From Burkholderiales bacterium (lineage in GTDB: Bacteria > Pseudomonadota > Gammaproteobacteria > Burkholderiales > UBA11063), in assembly GCA_020697025.1 (NCBI GenBank), contig JAJFBO010000099.1:1-5182 (forward strand): a stretch of 5,182 nt of DNA, in the 5' to 3' direction. This document shows positions 1-5,182 of the stretch, one piece after another (within the stretch, counting starts at the first letter, position 1; each line of letters opens with the position of its first letter). The position numbers and the translations under genes were made by a program. The notes under the pieces were generated by a model. It saw only the letters and a program-made list of their open reading frames with translations, was not told the origin of the DNA and searched no databases.

Positions 1-37
1 CCACATTTTAATAAAAATTTAGTGATGAAAATTAGGT

Positions 38-271
38 TTAATGTATCTGTTGCCAGCTTTCCAATAAATTATCTCTTTTATATTTTTCTTTTAGTATATT
101 TAATGCTTTTTTATGGGCATATTCTTCACGATAAATTTCATTCCTACGGTTATCCTTAACTTTATAACCTAAATAAGCCTGATTAAAGGCTCTCTTATAA
201 ATAATGTGTGCCTGCATAGGTAAATCATTTCCCACATCAACAAAAATATCTAATTTGTTTTCGTGTTTCAT
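38..271 (-). CDS. chaB: ChaB family protein (putative cation transport regulator)
   Basis: A 77-residue protein that matches the ChaB family in length (E. coli ChaB is about 76 aa) and in pattern. After a short charged start it reads DLPMQAHIIYKRAFNQAY (residues 16-33), then a basic-acidic stretch with RR and YREEYAHKKAL, corresponding to the family's LP..A..IYK.AFN.A and REE.AHK.A signature. ChaB is a small soluble protein named for its link to the ChaA cation/proton antiporter; its biochemical role is poorly known, and no chaA is present here. An in-frame ATG lies 15 nt upstream at 286. I chose the ATG at 269-271 because AAAGGA (complement of 278-283) sits 6 nt before it, and starting at 286 would place that ribosome site inside the gene. 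It is transcribed alone and away from the PAS regulator gene. Family assignment is firm; physiological function is not. Confidence 0.85.
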   Translation of the reverse strand: MKHENKLDIFVDVGNDLPMQAHIIYKRAFNQAYLGYKVKDNRRNEIYREEYAHKKALNILKEKYKRDNLLESWQQIH

Positions 272-319
272 TATATTTCCTTTCATGTTGTAAATATTGG
301 GTTCTAAGGCTTACATCTC

Positions 320-403
320 ACCTTTAGGTAGTATATTATATGATTTACCTGGTTAATTACAACCTAATACCTTTACTTAAATATTTAGGTTAATTATTTA
401 ACC
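320..403. repeat. Cluster of AACC/GGTT inverted repeats, possible operator array
   Basis: Four symmetric elements lie within 84 bp: ACCT-TT-AGGT (320-329), GGTT-6 nt-AACC (351-364), AACCTAA-17 nt-TTAGGTT (361-391) and GGTTAA-TTAT-TTAACC (388-403). The word GGTTAATTA also recurs directly (351-359 and 388-396), and ACCTTTA occurs at 320-326, 369-375 and again at 551-557. The G and C bases of an otherwise AT-rich stretch are concentrated in these half-sites. They cover the putative chaB promoter and lie upstream of the PAS regulator promoter, so a regulator serving both genes is a reasonable guess. No binding protein can be named. Confidence 0.45.
335..362 (-). promoter_or_regulatory. Putative sigma70 promoter for chaB
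   Basis: On the minus strand, TTGTAA (complement of 357-362) is followed after 16 nt by a perfect TATAAT (complement of 335-340). This would start transcription near 328 and give a leader of about 57 nt before the chaB ATG. Small inverted repeats overlap both the -35 region (GGTT..AACC, 351-364) and the expected start site (ACCTTTAGGT, 320-329), which would suit repressor control. In DNA this AT-rich, TATAAT alone is weak evidence. Confidence 0.5.
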
Positions 404-430
404 ATCTAGCTTAGTTAAAATATAAGTTTA

Positions 431-494
431 TTATCGATTTATATACTATAATATAAAAAACAATTGCTTTTTTTATCGATTTTATATTATAATA
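431..494 (+). repeat. Tandem ATCGAT + TATAAT direct repeat
   Basis: Two imperfect copies, TTATCGATTTATATACTATA (431-450, running on to TATAAT at 447-452) and TTATCGATTTTATATTATAA (473-492, with TATAAT at 488-493), are spaced 42 bp apart, about four helical turns. In each copy the palindrome ATCGAT precedes a perfect TATAAT by seven or eight bases. The 15-mer ATCGATTTTATATTA of the second copy recurs exactly at 2818-2832. Only the second copy has a recognisable -35 box. The repeat may be a duplicated promoter or an operator overlapping the -35/-10 spacer. Confidence 0.4.
464..493 (+). promoter_or_regulatory. Putative sigma70 promoter for the PAS/LuxR-like gene
   Basis: TTGCTT (464-469), an 18-nt spacer and TATAAT (488-493) point to a start near 500 and a leader of about 113 nt before the ATG at 613. 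The same -35 hexamer, spacer length and -10 hexamer occur before the kinase gene at 1445-2608, which supports it being real. The spacer holds an ATCGAT palindrome (475-480). Confidence 0.5.
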
Positions 495-502
495 GCGGGT
501 AT

Positions 503-518
503 AGTTTAGTTTTAAACT
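503..518 (+). promoter_or_regulatory. Small inverted repeat at the start of the PAS-gene leader
   Basis: AGTTTA (503-508), a four-base gap GTTT and TAAACT (513-518) form a perfect 6-bp stem. It begins only a few bases after the expected transcription start, so it could be an operator or a 5'-end hairpin. The rest of the leader (519-600) shows no other clear structure apart from one ACCTTTA word at 551-557. Such repeats arise by chance in AT-rich DNA, so support is modest. Confidence 0.25.
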
Positions 519-612
519 TAGATCATTTGATTGAAAAATTAGTATTTCTCACCTTTAATTGAACTTTTAGTTAAAAAACATATACTTAAATATAATTTTG
601 AAGGAATATAAT

Positions 613-1398
613 ATGAAAGATACAGAATATTTTAAACATTACAAAAATTCTTTTGATACGCTTTTTGCATCAGACCCGCATAACCATGGTTATTTAAAAG
701 GCGCCGATTTCAAATATCAGGCAGTAACCAACAATTTTACTAAATTATTAAATGCAAGCTCTTCTGACGAAATAATAAATAAAACTTTTTTAGAACTTAC
801 CGATGCTTTACCAGCAGATGGCTCTCCACAAGAATTAGCTAAAAAATCTTCTGAACAGGACTTAGCTATGCAGCGCCATAAACAGCCAAAAACTTATCTT
901 GAAGTTCTAAACTGTAAAGAAAAAATTGATATTTTTCTTTGCTACAAAACTCCGGTAATTAATCCTGATACAGGAAATTTTGTAGGAATTAGAGGACAAT
1001 TAACTAAATTGTTATTACCAAATGTAGTAAAAGTCCTATTTAAAATCCATGGTGTCAAGGGCCTTTTGATGGGGCATAAGGGTGGGAAAGATGACCCACT
1101 AAATGACTACCCGCTTAATAATATGCAACGTATGGTTTTATTTATGGCTCTAAATAATTACTCTTATTCTGAAATAGCTTTACTTTTAAGCGAATTTGGA
1201 CATCAAATAACACCAGTTAGAGTAAATGATTATTTAGAACAGCTTAAATTCATTTTTCATGTTAGTAATAAAACACAATTAATTGAAAAAGCAATTGGGT
1301 TAAACTTACACACTTATTTACCAGTTGAACTATTTAATAAAACTACTTCTATCGAGATAAATGACGCAGAAGCTCAAATTGTTTGTGCAAATAAATAA
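613..1398 (+). CDS. PAS domain plus LuxR-like helix-turn-helix regulator
   Basis: A 261-residue soluble protein likely to act as a one-component sensor and DNA-binding regulator. Residues about 25-132 look like a PAS domain (GYLKGADFKYQAVTNNFTKL near the start, then YKTPVINPDTGNFVGIRGQL as the last strands), which in this superfamily binds a small ligand or cofactor. Residues about 168-230 form a LuxR-like HTH (YSYSEIALLL, then TPVRVNDYLEQLKFIF and NKTQLIEKAI). It is divergent: the usual acidic-arginine start of the LuxR HTH is replaced by LNNMQRMVL. Two cysteines (C101, C110) lie in the PAS core, but nothing shows that they bind a cofactor. The ATG at 613 is preferred over the in-frame TTG at 598 because AAGGA (601-605) lies 7 nt before it. 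There is no signal peptide or membrane segment. The gene is a single transcription unit convergent with the kinase at 1445-2608. Similar proteins are, from memory, common in Legionellales; the signal and targets are unknown. Confidence 0.75.
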   Translation: MKDTEYFKHYKNSFDTLFASDPHNHGYLKGADFKYQAVTNNFTKLLNASSSDEIINKTFLELTDALPADGSPQELAKKSSEQDLAMQRHKQPKTYLEVLNCKEKIDIFLCYKTPVINPDTGNFVGIRGQLTKLLLPNVVKVLFKIHGVKGLLMGHKGGKDDPLNDYPLNNMQRMVLFMALNNYSYSEIALLLSEFGHQITPVRVNDYLEQLKFIFHVSNKTQLIEKAIGLNLHTYLPVELFNKTTSIEINDAEAQIVCANK

Positions 1399-1407
1399 AG
1401 ATATGTC

Positions 1408-1433
1408 GCACCATTGCAAATAGCTAATGGTGC
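1408..1433. terminator. Hairpin between convergent genes, likely bidirectional terminator
   Basis: GCACCATT (1408-1415) and AATGGTGC (1426-1433) form a perfect 8-bp stem with a 10-nt loop, in the middle of the 46-bp gap between the convergent stops at 1398 and 1445. It is the only strong inverted repeat there and has more G+C than its flanks. No clean T-tract follows on either strand (the minus side continues GACATATCTTTATTTATTT), so it may be a weak intrinsic terminator or need extra factors. Confidence 0.55.
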
Positions 1434-1444
1434 ATATAACAAAA

Positions 1445-2608
1445 TTATACGGTAAAAATTGATTTAAGCAATGATTTGGGAATTATTTTTATATCCTGAC
1501 TTGCGGCAGTTGATTGAAGTATCTGATTACAACTTTCATTAGTTGTAATATAAGCCGTAGATATAATATTGTATGATTTTATTAAATCAATACCGCTTTC
1601 TTCTCCTTCATCTAGTTGATTTTCAATAAAATAGGTTACATTGTTTAATATTTTATTATTTTCTGCTGCCCATTGTTTAAATTCACTTATTTTTGTAAAA
1701 TACTTAACATTGGGTATCCGACTAAAAACAGATTGTAAATAACTATGCACACTAATGGCATTATCTAAAATTACTATATAACTGCCAAGCTTAATATTAC
1801 GGGGGAGCCACTTAGGAGGCGTAATCGTTGGTATTGTTATATTAAGTTCTGTCCCATTTCTATTTGATAAAATAATATCAAGGTTTCCTCCAATTTCTCT
1901 AAAATATTTTATGGCGCTGCTAAGACCTATCCCATGTCCGTTTGGTTTAGTTGTGTATCCATTGATAACTTTATTTAGTATATTTTTTTTTATACCATGC
2001 CCATTATCTTTTAACCCAAGCACTATATCATTCTCAAACTTTGATAAATATAATTTAACCTCGCCTTCAGTATCCGGCTTTAAGGCTTCATAGGAATTAT
2101 TTAATAAATTTGATATAGAAGTGATAACACTGATTTTATGAGCAAAAATCCAGGTATTATCATCATTTATACTATCTATATATTTTATTTTACATTTCCC
2201 CTGCCATTCAATATTTTTTTGGCTTATAATCTCATTCAAAAGAGGCTTAAATAATAAATACCGCGGTTTATCAGTATCTTTGAGCATCTGGAAGGTAGGC
2301 TTATGGCTTACACTGAGCAAATTTACCAAAATATCTTTGATATGTTCAATTGAAGTGCTCAAATCATTTATTAAAGTTTCATCAACTTCGGTAAATGCTC
2401 TAAGCTTGTCTTTACAATTTTGTAATACCAATAATGGTGACTTTATATTATGAATCGCCTTCTTGGTAAGATTATTTATTGAGGCATCTGATAACTGACT
2501 TCCGGCAAATACACTGTTTGGATGTGCCTGATTTTTTTTAGTTGCGTTAGTATGCAGATATGTATGGTGGATAAATTTATTTTCTATTAAGGAGTTAGTT
2601 CTTGCCAT
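1445..2608 (-). CDS. Soluble hybrid histidine kinase with altered key acidic residues
   Basis: A 387-residue cytosolic protein with no membrane segment or recognisable sensor domain. In order: a polar N-terminus (1-45); a DHp-like helix with AIHNIKSPL and phosphoacceptor His53; a HATPase domain with N-box NLLNNSYEAL (167-176), G1 box DNGHG (201-205) and G2 box GHGIGL (224-229); a linker PPKWLP (264-269); and a short receiver-like tail (277-387) ending IIPKSL with the conserved Lys378. The ATP-binding boxes look intact. Three acidic positions are changed: the residue after His53 is Asn instead of Asp/Glu, the receiver acidic cluster reads ILDNAIS, and the phosphoacceptor position holds Glu329 (FIENQL where the paralogue at 4525-5182 has FIDYEL). 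The kinase may still bind ATP, while the receiver cannot be phosphorylated normally; Glu could mimic a phosphorylated state. The start at 2608 has AGGA 8 nt upstream. It has its own promoter and is separated by 274 bp from the response regulator gene upstream. Confidence 0.8.
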   Translation of the reverse strand: MARTNSLIENKFIHHTYLHTNATKKNQAHPNSVFAGSQLSDASINNLTKKAIHNIKSPLLVLQNCKDKLRAFTEVDETLINDLSTSIEHIKDILVNLLSVSHKPTFQMLKDTDKPRYLLFKPLLNEIISQKNIEWQGKCKIKYIDSINDDNTWIFAHKISVITSISNLLNNSYEALKPDTEGEVKLYLSKFENDIVLGLKDNGHGIKKNILNKVINGYTTKPNGHGIGLSSAIKYFREIGGNLDIILSNRNGTELNITIPTITPPKWLPRNIKLGSYIVILDNAISVHSYLQSVFSRIPNVKYFTKISEFKQWAAENNKILNNVTYFIENQLDEGEESGIDLIKSYNIISTAYITTNESCNQILQSTAASQDIKIIPKSLLKSIFTV

Positions 2609-2724
2609 TTTATTATTCCTAAAAAGAATTAAGTCCGCTTCACTGGTTCTTTAAACTTAATATCATAAACCCTGTTTAACTAAAAGCACAATAAAAAAAC
2701 CGTGCCATATAATATCAACGAGCT

Positions 2725-2754
2725 ATTATACACCACTAAAACTGTAAAAAGCAA
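2725..2754 (-). promoter_or_regulatory. Putative sigma70 promoter for the kinase at 1445-2608
   Basis: On the minus strand, TTGCTT (complement of 2749-2754), an 18-nt spacer and TATAAT (complement of 2725-2730) predict a start near 2718 and a leader of about 110 nt. The element has the same hexamers and spacer length as the promoter proposed at 464-493. The leader contains a short inverted repeat TAAAC-CCT-GTTTA (2666-2678) and shares CTTTTAGTTAAA (complement of 2675-2686) with the PAS-gene leader (564-575). The kinase is therefore probably transcribed independently of the response regulator upstream. Confidence 0.5.
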
Positions 2755-2809
2755 CTTTTAAAATTTTAGAATTGGCGTATTAATTAGAAATGTTTTGAAC
2801 GTAAAAGAT

Positions 2810-2831
2810 AATAAAAAATCGATTTTATATT
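2810..2831 (-). terminator. AT-only hairpin after the response regulator gene, possible weak terminator
   Basis: Read on the minus strand, AATATAAAA (complement of 2823-2831), loop TCGA and TTTTTTATT (complement of 2810-2818) pair over nine positions with one mismatch and merge into a T-rich tail, about 52 nt after the response regulator stop. It contains the 12-bp palindrome AAAATCGATTTT (2815-2826). The stem has no G-C pair, so termination would be inefficient. The same palindrome core occurs in the repeats at 431-494, so an operator is an equally good reading. Confidence 0.3.
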
Positions 2832-2882
2832 AAAAAGTCTATGCAGGAGATAGCAATAGAATGTCAGAACAGATGCCAAAGT

Positions 2883-3824
2883 CTAAAGTTTTATTATTTT
2901 CCAAAAATAGGAAGTCTGGGTACCTCTTAAAACTTGTGGCTCATAAAAATGCTGCTCCCATTCATTTACATTTATTTTCTCGGGATAAACACCCAAGCCA
3001 AAAAATGGGATCAGGCGGCGTTGCTGGACCAGATTGACGTATTTTTCTGCACTTAACTCATCATCATATAATTCGACAAAATAATCAAGAGACTGATCAG
3101 TATGTACGACCAGGCAAAAATGTTCTCCTATATTATTTATCAAAAGGAAACTGCCATTTTTGTCAATCAGGTAATATTCTATAATTTGTCTGGTATTTAT
3201 CAGTTCAGAAAAAAAATTTATAAAGTTATCATCAAAAATTGCCAAATTGCCATTTACAGTTAAGTGTGTTTGCAGCTTAGCTGTCATATTATCAAAATAT
3301 TCCAATGTGAGAGATTTTATATAAGTAACTAAATTACCGGCAGTATCATCTTGTCCTTTAATTACAAATCGATCAATTAATTTGTCATTAAAAGCATCTA
3401 GTGCCAGCTTATAGTCAGCATGAGCAGTTAAGAGAACTTTTTTGGCTGGAATATGTTTTAAATGCTGGCATAACTCTAAACCATTTAATCCAGGCATTTC
3501 ATAATCCACGATAATTACGCTTACTTCATTATTTTTTTTGAGATTCTTAGATAATTCACTAAATTTACTTAGTTCTAAATCTACGGGATTATGATTCATT
3601 AAATCATAATACTCATGTTCCACAAACCCGCGTAAAAATTGAATTTTAGCTATCTCAGAAGTATATTCTTTAAAAAAGTCCAAAGTTGATATTGAATTAG
3701 CAAATTTTTTTATTAGATGCCTGGGATAATTCTGGACTATAATATTATCCAAAGTTTGCAGCATTAATGGGTTATCATCAACGCATATAATTGTAGTTGG
3801 AAAATAAAAAAGTGGAAGCGACAT
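2883..3824 (-). CDS. Response regulator with enlarged receiver and unrecognised C-terminal domain
   Basis: A 313-residue soluble protein. The receiver residues are complete: acidic pair Asp16-Asp17 (ICVDDNP), phosphoacceptor Asp107 (VDYEMPGLNGLEL), Thr133 (LLTAHAD) and Lys156 (FVIKG). The gap from the acidic pair to the phosphoacceptor is about 90 residues instead of the usual 40 or so, meaning an insertion of around 50 residues (about 45-100, mostly polar and helix-prone). Residues 175-313 form a separate domain (EYYLIDKNGSFLLIN, later RRLIPFFGLGVYP and EWEQHFYEPQVLRG) that I cannot assign to DNA-binding, HD-GYP, GGDEF or other known outputs; the middle is faintly PAS-like. The start is supported by AAAGGA 6 nt upstream. 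It lies 18 nt after the XRE gene and is surely cotranscribed with it, with a hybrid kinase further upstream as the likely phosphodonor. Legionella LqsR also has, from memory, its phosphoacceptor near residue 108, but homology to it is not shown here. Confidence 0.75.
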   Translation of the reverse strand: MSLPLFYFPTTIICVDDNPLMLQTLDNIIVQNYPRHLIKKFANSISTLDFFKEYTSEIAKIQFLRGFVEHEYYDLMNHNPVDLELSKFSELSKNLKKNNEVSVIIVDYEMPGLNGLELCQHLKHIPAKKVLLTAHADYKLALDAFNDKLIDRFVIKGQDDTAGNLVTYIKSLTLEYFDNMTAKLQTHLTVNGNLAIFDDNFINFFSELINTRQIIEYYLIDKNGSFLLINNIGEHFCLVVHTDQSLDYFVELYDDELSAEKYVNLVQQRRLIPFFGLGVYPEKINVNEWEQHFYEPQVLRGTQTSYFWKIIKL

Positions 3825-3842
3825 ATTAAATCCTTTGGTATT

Positions 3843-4481
3843 TCATTTAACCCATTTTTCATAACCAATAATAACTCCTAATAGAATATCATCAGGCGCT
3901 ATTGGCTGTACAATGTTTAACCCATAAATTATAGTTTCCAGATAATAATTATTTTCATTTTTGAGCAATTTTTTTATAGTCGGTGTATCCTGATTTAATT
4001 TGTGTGTTAATACATAACCGTTGTTTGTGTACTTAATTTCTGGATCTACTACTAATACAGTGCCGATTTCGAAAGCCTTATAATCGCCGTTTTCAATCTT
4101 TACTCCATACGAAAGCTTGCTTAAATTATGCCCGAGGATATTATAAAAGCTTTTAATTGTATTTTTTATATTAGGCCATAACGGTGCATCTTTCCAGGAT
4201 ATTACGGGAATTTTACATAACCCCTCTTTTATCTCATTATCTGGAATATCCGGCAATTCATTTATTAGGCCCTGACATTCTCCTATTAGCTGACTAATAG
4301 TAATATTAAAATAATTAGCAATTGGCTTTAAAGTTGCCAATGTAGGATTAGTATTTTTATTTGTACGAATTTTTTTAATTGTATCAGAAGGCACACTGAT
4401 CCGCCTGGCTAACTCACTTGAGCTTATCCGGGCATTAGACATTAGTCTATGCAAATTTTGTGCTAAATCATTTGCTACCAT
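3843..4481 (-). CDS. XRE-family HTH regulator with serine-less S24-like C-terminal domain
   Basis: A 212-residue protein, probably a dimeric DNA-binding repressor. Residues about 5-66 form a Cro/CI-type HTH (LAQNLHRLMSNARISSSELA, then VPSDTIKKIRTNKNTNPTLA and the closing helix YFNITISQLIG). Residues about 95-212 resemble the LexA/CI S24 domain: GTVLVVDPEIKY, TPTIKKLLKN and ILLGVIIGYEKWVK follow the fold's usual order. Where S24 peptidases have the catalytic Ser in a GDSM-like motif, this protein reads ENGDYKAF, with Tyr in place of Ser, so RecA-stimulated self-cleavage is not expected. A lysine pair (170-171) is kept at the site of the catalytic Lys. I chose the ATG at 4481 because GGA lies 8 nt before it; an in-frame ATG at 4490 would add three residues but has no ribosome site. 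It is followed after 18 nt by the response regulator and preceded by a hybrid kinase gene. Similar proteins are, from memory, frequent in Legionella. Targets are unknown; autoregulation is plausible. Confidence 0.75.
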   Translation of the reverse strand: MVANDLAQNLHRLMSNARISSSELARRISVPSDTIKKIRTNKNTNPTLATLKPIANYFNITISQLIGECQGLINELPDIPDNEIKEGLCKIPVISWKDAPLWPNIKNTIKSFYNILGHNLSKLSYGVKIENGDYKAFEIGTVLVVDPEIKYTNNGYVLTHKLNQDTPTIKKLLKNENNYYLETIIYGLNIVQPIAPDDILLGVIIGYEKWVK

Positions 4482-4510
4482 TAAAACCATCCACCATTAA
4501 TTATTATGCT

Positions 4511-4519
4511 ATTATATCA
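4511..4519 (-). promoter_or_regulatory. Extended -10 promoter before the XRE/response-regulator pair
   Basis: The minus strand reads TGATATAAT (complement of 4511-4519), a perfect extended -10 (TGnTATAAT), in the short gap between the kinase stop and the XRE start. Transcription would begin near 4503, about 20 nt before the ATG. Only a poor -35 (CTGCAA, 17 nt upstream of TATAAT) is present, which is usual for extended -10 promoters. The XRE and response regulator genes may thus be transcribed both from here and by read-through from the kinase. Confidence 0.45.
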
Positions 4520-4524
4520 TTTAT

Positions 4525-5182
4525 TTAATATTTTTGCAGTATGATATGTCCTACCAAAGACTTTGGTATAAGCTTTATTGTACCATCACTAATAGCATCT
4601 TGTAACCAAAAAGCTTCGGCATTTCCTGTTACCAAATATGCATTAGCAAAAATAGATAATTTATTTATTATTTCTAATCCTGTGCATCCGCCTTTTTCCA
4701 GCTCGTAGTCAATAAAAAAAATCAAAGAAGATTTTAATTCGAATAAACTATACCAATCTAAGAAATCTTTACTACTTACAAAATGCTTAGAAACAATTTT
4801 TTGTTTATCTAATTTTTTTTGCCAAAGGTTGTGGATTGAAATGTCATCATCAAGAATCACAAAAACCATATCTGAATTATATTGGATTACTTCTGGATAC
4901 CATACTGGTTTAGGTGGTATAGGAAAAGTAAGAATTACTTTAGTTCCTACATTTAATATAGACTCCAGATGTAAACTTCCATTCAAACTTTTAAAATATT
5001 CTACAGCACGTGATAATCCAATACCGTTACCTCCTCTTTTCAAACTCTTGCCTGCTAATACATCTGGTATTTTATCTATGGGTATTCCAGTGCCATTATC
5101 TTCAATTATCAATTTAAAATTATTGTGGGCTATCGATAAATATAAAGTTATAATTCGTTCACTTTTGTTCAGGCTCTCCCAT
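4525..5182 (-). CDS. Hybrid histidine kinase, C-terminal part (5' end beyond window)
   Basis: The reading frame is open to the right window edge, so the N-terminus and the DHp histidine lie outside; 218 residues are visible. They begin with WESL, the end of the N-box (compare SYEAL in the paralogue). The G1 box DNGTG (28-32) and G2 box GNGIGL (51-56) follow, then a linker PPKPVWYP and a receiver-like domain (about 103-218) with acidic cluster DDD (111-113), phosphoacceptor Asp158 (FIDYEL), Thr185 and Lys207 (LIPKSL). An internal TTG at 5110-5112 could be mistaken for a start, but it would cut the ATPase domain in half, and the upstream codons continue the homology with the gene at 1445-2608. 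All visible signalling residues are intact. It should bind ATP, autophosphorylate if the histidine is present, and pass phosphate to its own receiver or to the response regulator encoded downstream. Its stop lies 43 nt before the XRE start. Confidence 0.8.
   Translation of the reverse strand, partial: WESLNKSERIITLYLSIAHNNFKLIIEDNGTGIPIDKIPDVLAGKSLKRGGNGIGLSRAVEYFKSLNGSLHLESILNVGTKVILTFPIPPKPVWYPEVIQYNSDMVFVILDDDISIHNLWQKKLDKQKIVSKHFVSSKDFLDWYSLFELKSSLIFFIDYELEKGGCTGLEIINKLSIFANAYLVTGNAEAFWLQDAISDGTIKLIPKSLVGHIILQKY

Noticed and set aside
3..21. AT-only inverted repeat after the chaB stop as a terminator.
   Set aside because: The stem is short, lacks G-C pairs and could arise by chance in such AT-rich sequence; the flanking context is cut by the window edge.
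591..596. A TATAAT just before the PAS/LuxR-like gene as its -10 box.
   Set aside because: There is no suitable -35 (TTGAAC at 559-564 is 26 nt away), and the transcript would begin at the ribosome binding site.
1911..2093. A 60-codon plus-strand reading frame inside the kinase gene.
   Set aside because: It is the antisense shadow of the kinase ATPase region; the minus-strand frame carries clear N, G1 and G2 boxes.
2686..2705. GCAC..GTGC repeat with an A/T-rich loop in the kinase leader as an attenuator.
   Set aside because: Only four base pairs enclose a 12-nt loop, too weak to call a structure.
2861..3037. A 58-codon plus-strand reading frame starting with ATG after AGGAGA, antisense to the end of the response regulator gene.
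   Set aside because: Most of it mirrors the conserved response regulator coding region, its product resembles nothing I know, and the ribosome site is rather far (10 nt) from the ATG. No good plus-strand promoter precedes it.
5110..5112. TTG as the start of the right-hand kinase gene.
   Set aside because: The frame stays open to the window edge, and the 23 codons upstream align with the end of the N-box and the following strand of the paralogue, so the gene is cut by the window and does not start here.

Overview
The window is an AT-rich (roughly 30% G+C by eye) bacterial chromosomal segment devoted almost entirely to intracellular signalling. The protein families suggest a gammaproteobacterium of the Legionellales, such as Legionella, Berkiella or a Coxiella-like relative. 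The clues are a PAS/LuxR-like regulator, soluble histidine kinases ending in a short receiver-like domain, an XRE regulator with an S24-like tail lacking its serine, and a response regulator with an enlarged receiver. This assignment rests on remembered family resemblance, not on a search. No transposase, phage gene, CRISPR array, tRNA or rRNA is visible.

Layout, left to right. (1) A short ChaB-family gene on the minus strand (38-271). (2) A 341-bp divergent intergenic region with a minus-strand promoter for chaB, a plus-strand promoter for the next gene, a cluster of AACC/GGTT inverted repeats and a tandem ATCGAT-plus-TATAAT repeat. (3) A plus-strand PAS plus LuxR-like HTH regulator (613-1398). 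(4) A hairpin between two convergent genes (1408-1433). (5) A minus-strand soluble hybrid histidine kinase with altered key acidic residues (1445-2608), with its own promoter in a 274-bp gap. (6) A tight minus-strand group, in transcription order: a hybrid histidine kinase cut by the right window edge (4525-5182), an XRE regulator with an S24-like domain (3843-4481), and a response regulator with a roughly 50-residue receiver insertion and an unrecognised C-terminal domain (2883-3824).

Working together (inference): the right-hand kinase keeps intact ATP-binding and receiver residues, while its paralogue at 1445-2608 has lost acidic residues at three signalling positions. The pair looks like one working and one specialised or decaying copy of the same soluble hybrid kinase. 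The XRE regulator and the response regulator, 18 nt apart and downstream of the intact kinase, are the natural partners. The response regulator has no visible DNA-binding domain, so it may act by protein contact. The PAS/LuxR-like gene may be a separate one-component sensor. Nothing in the sequence shows the signal or the target genes.
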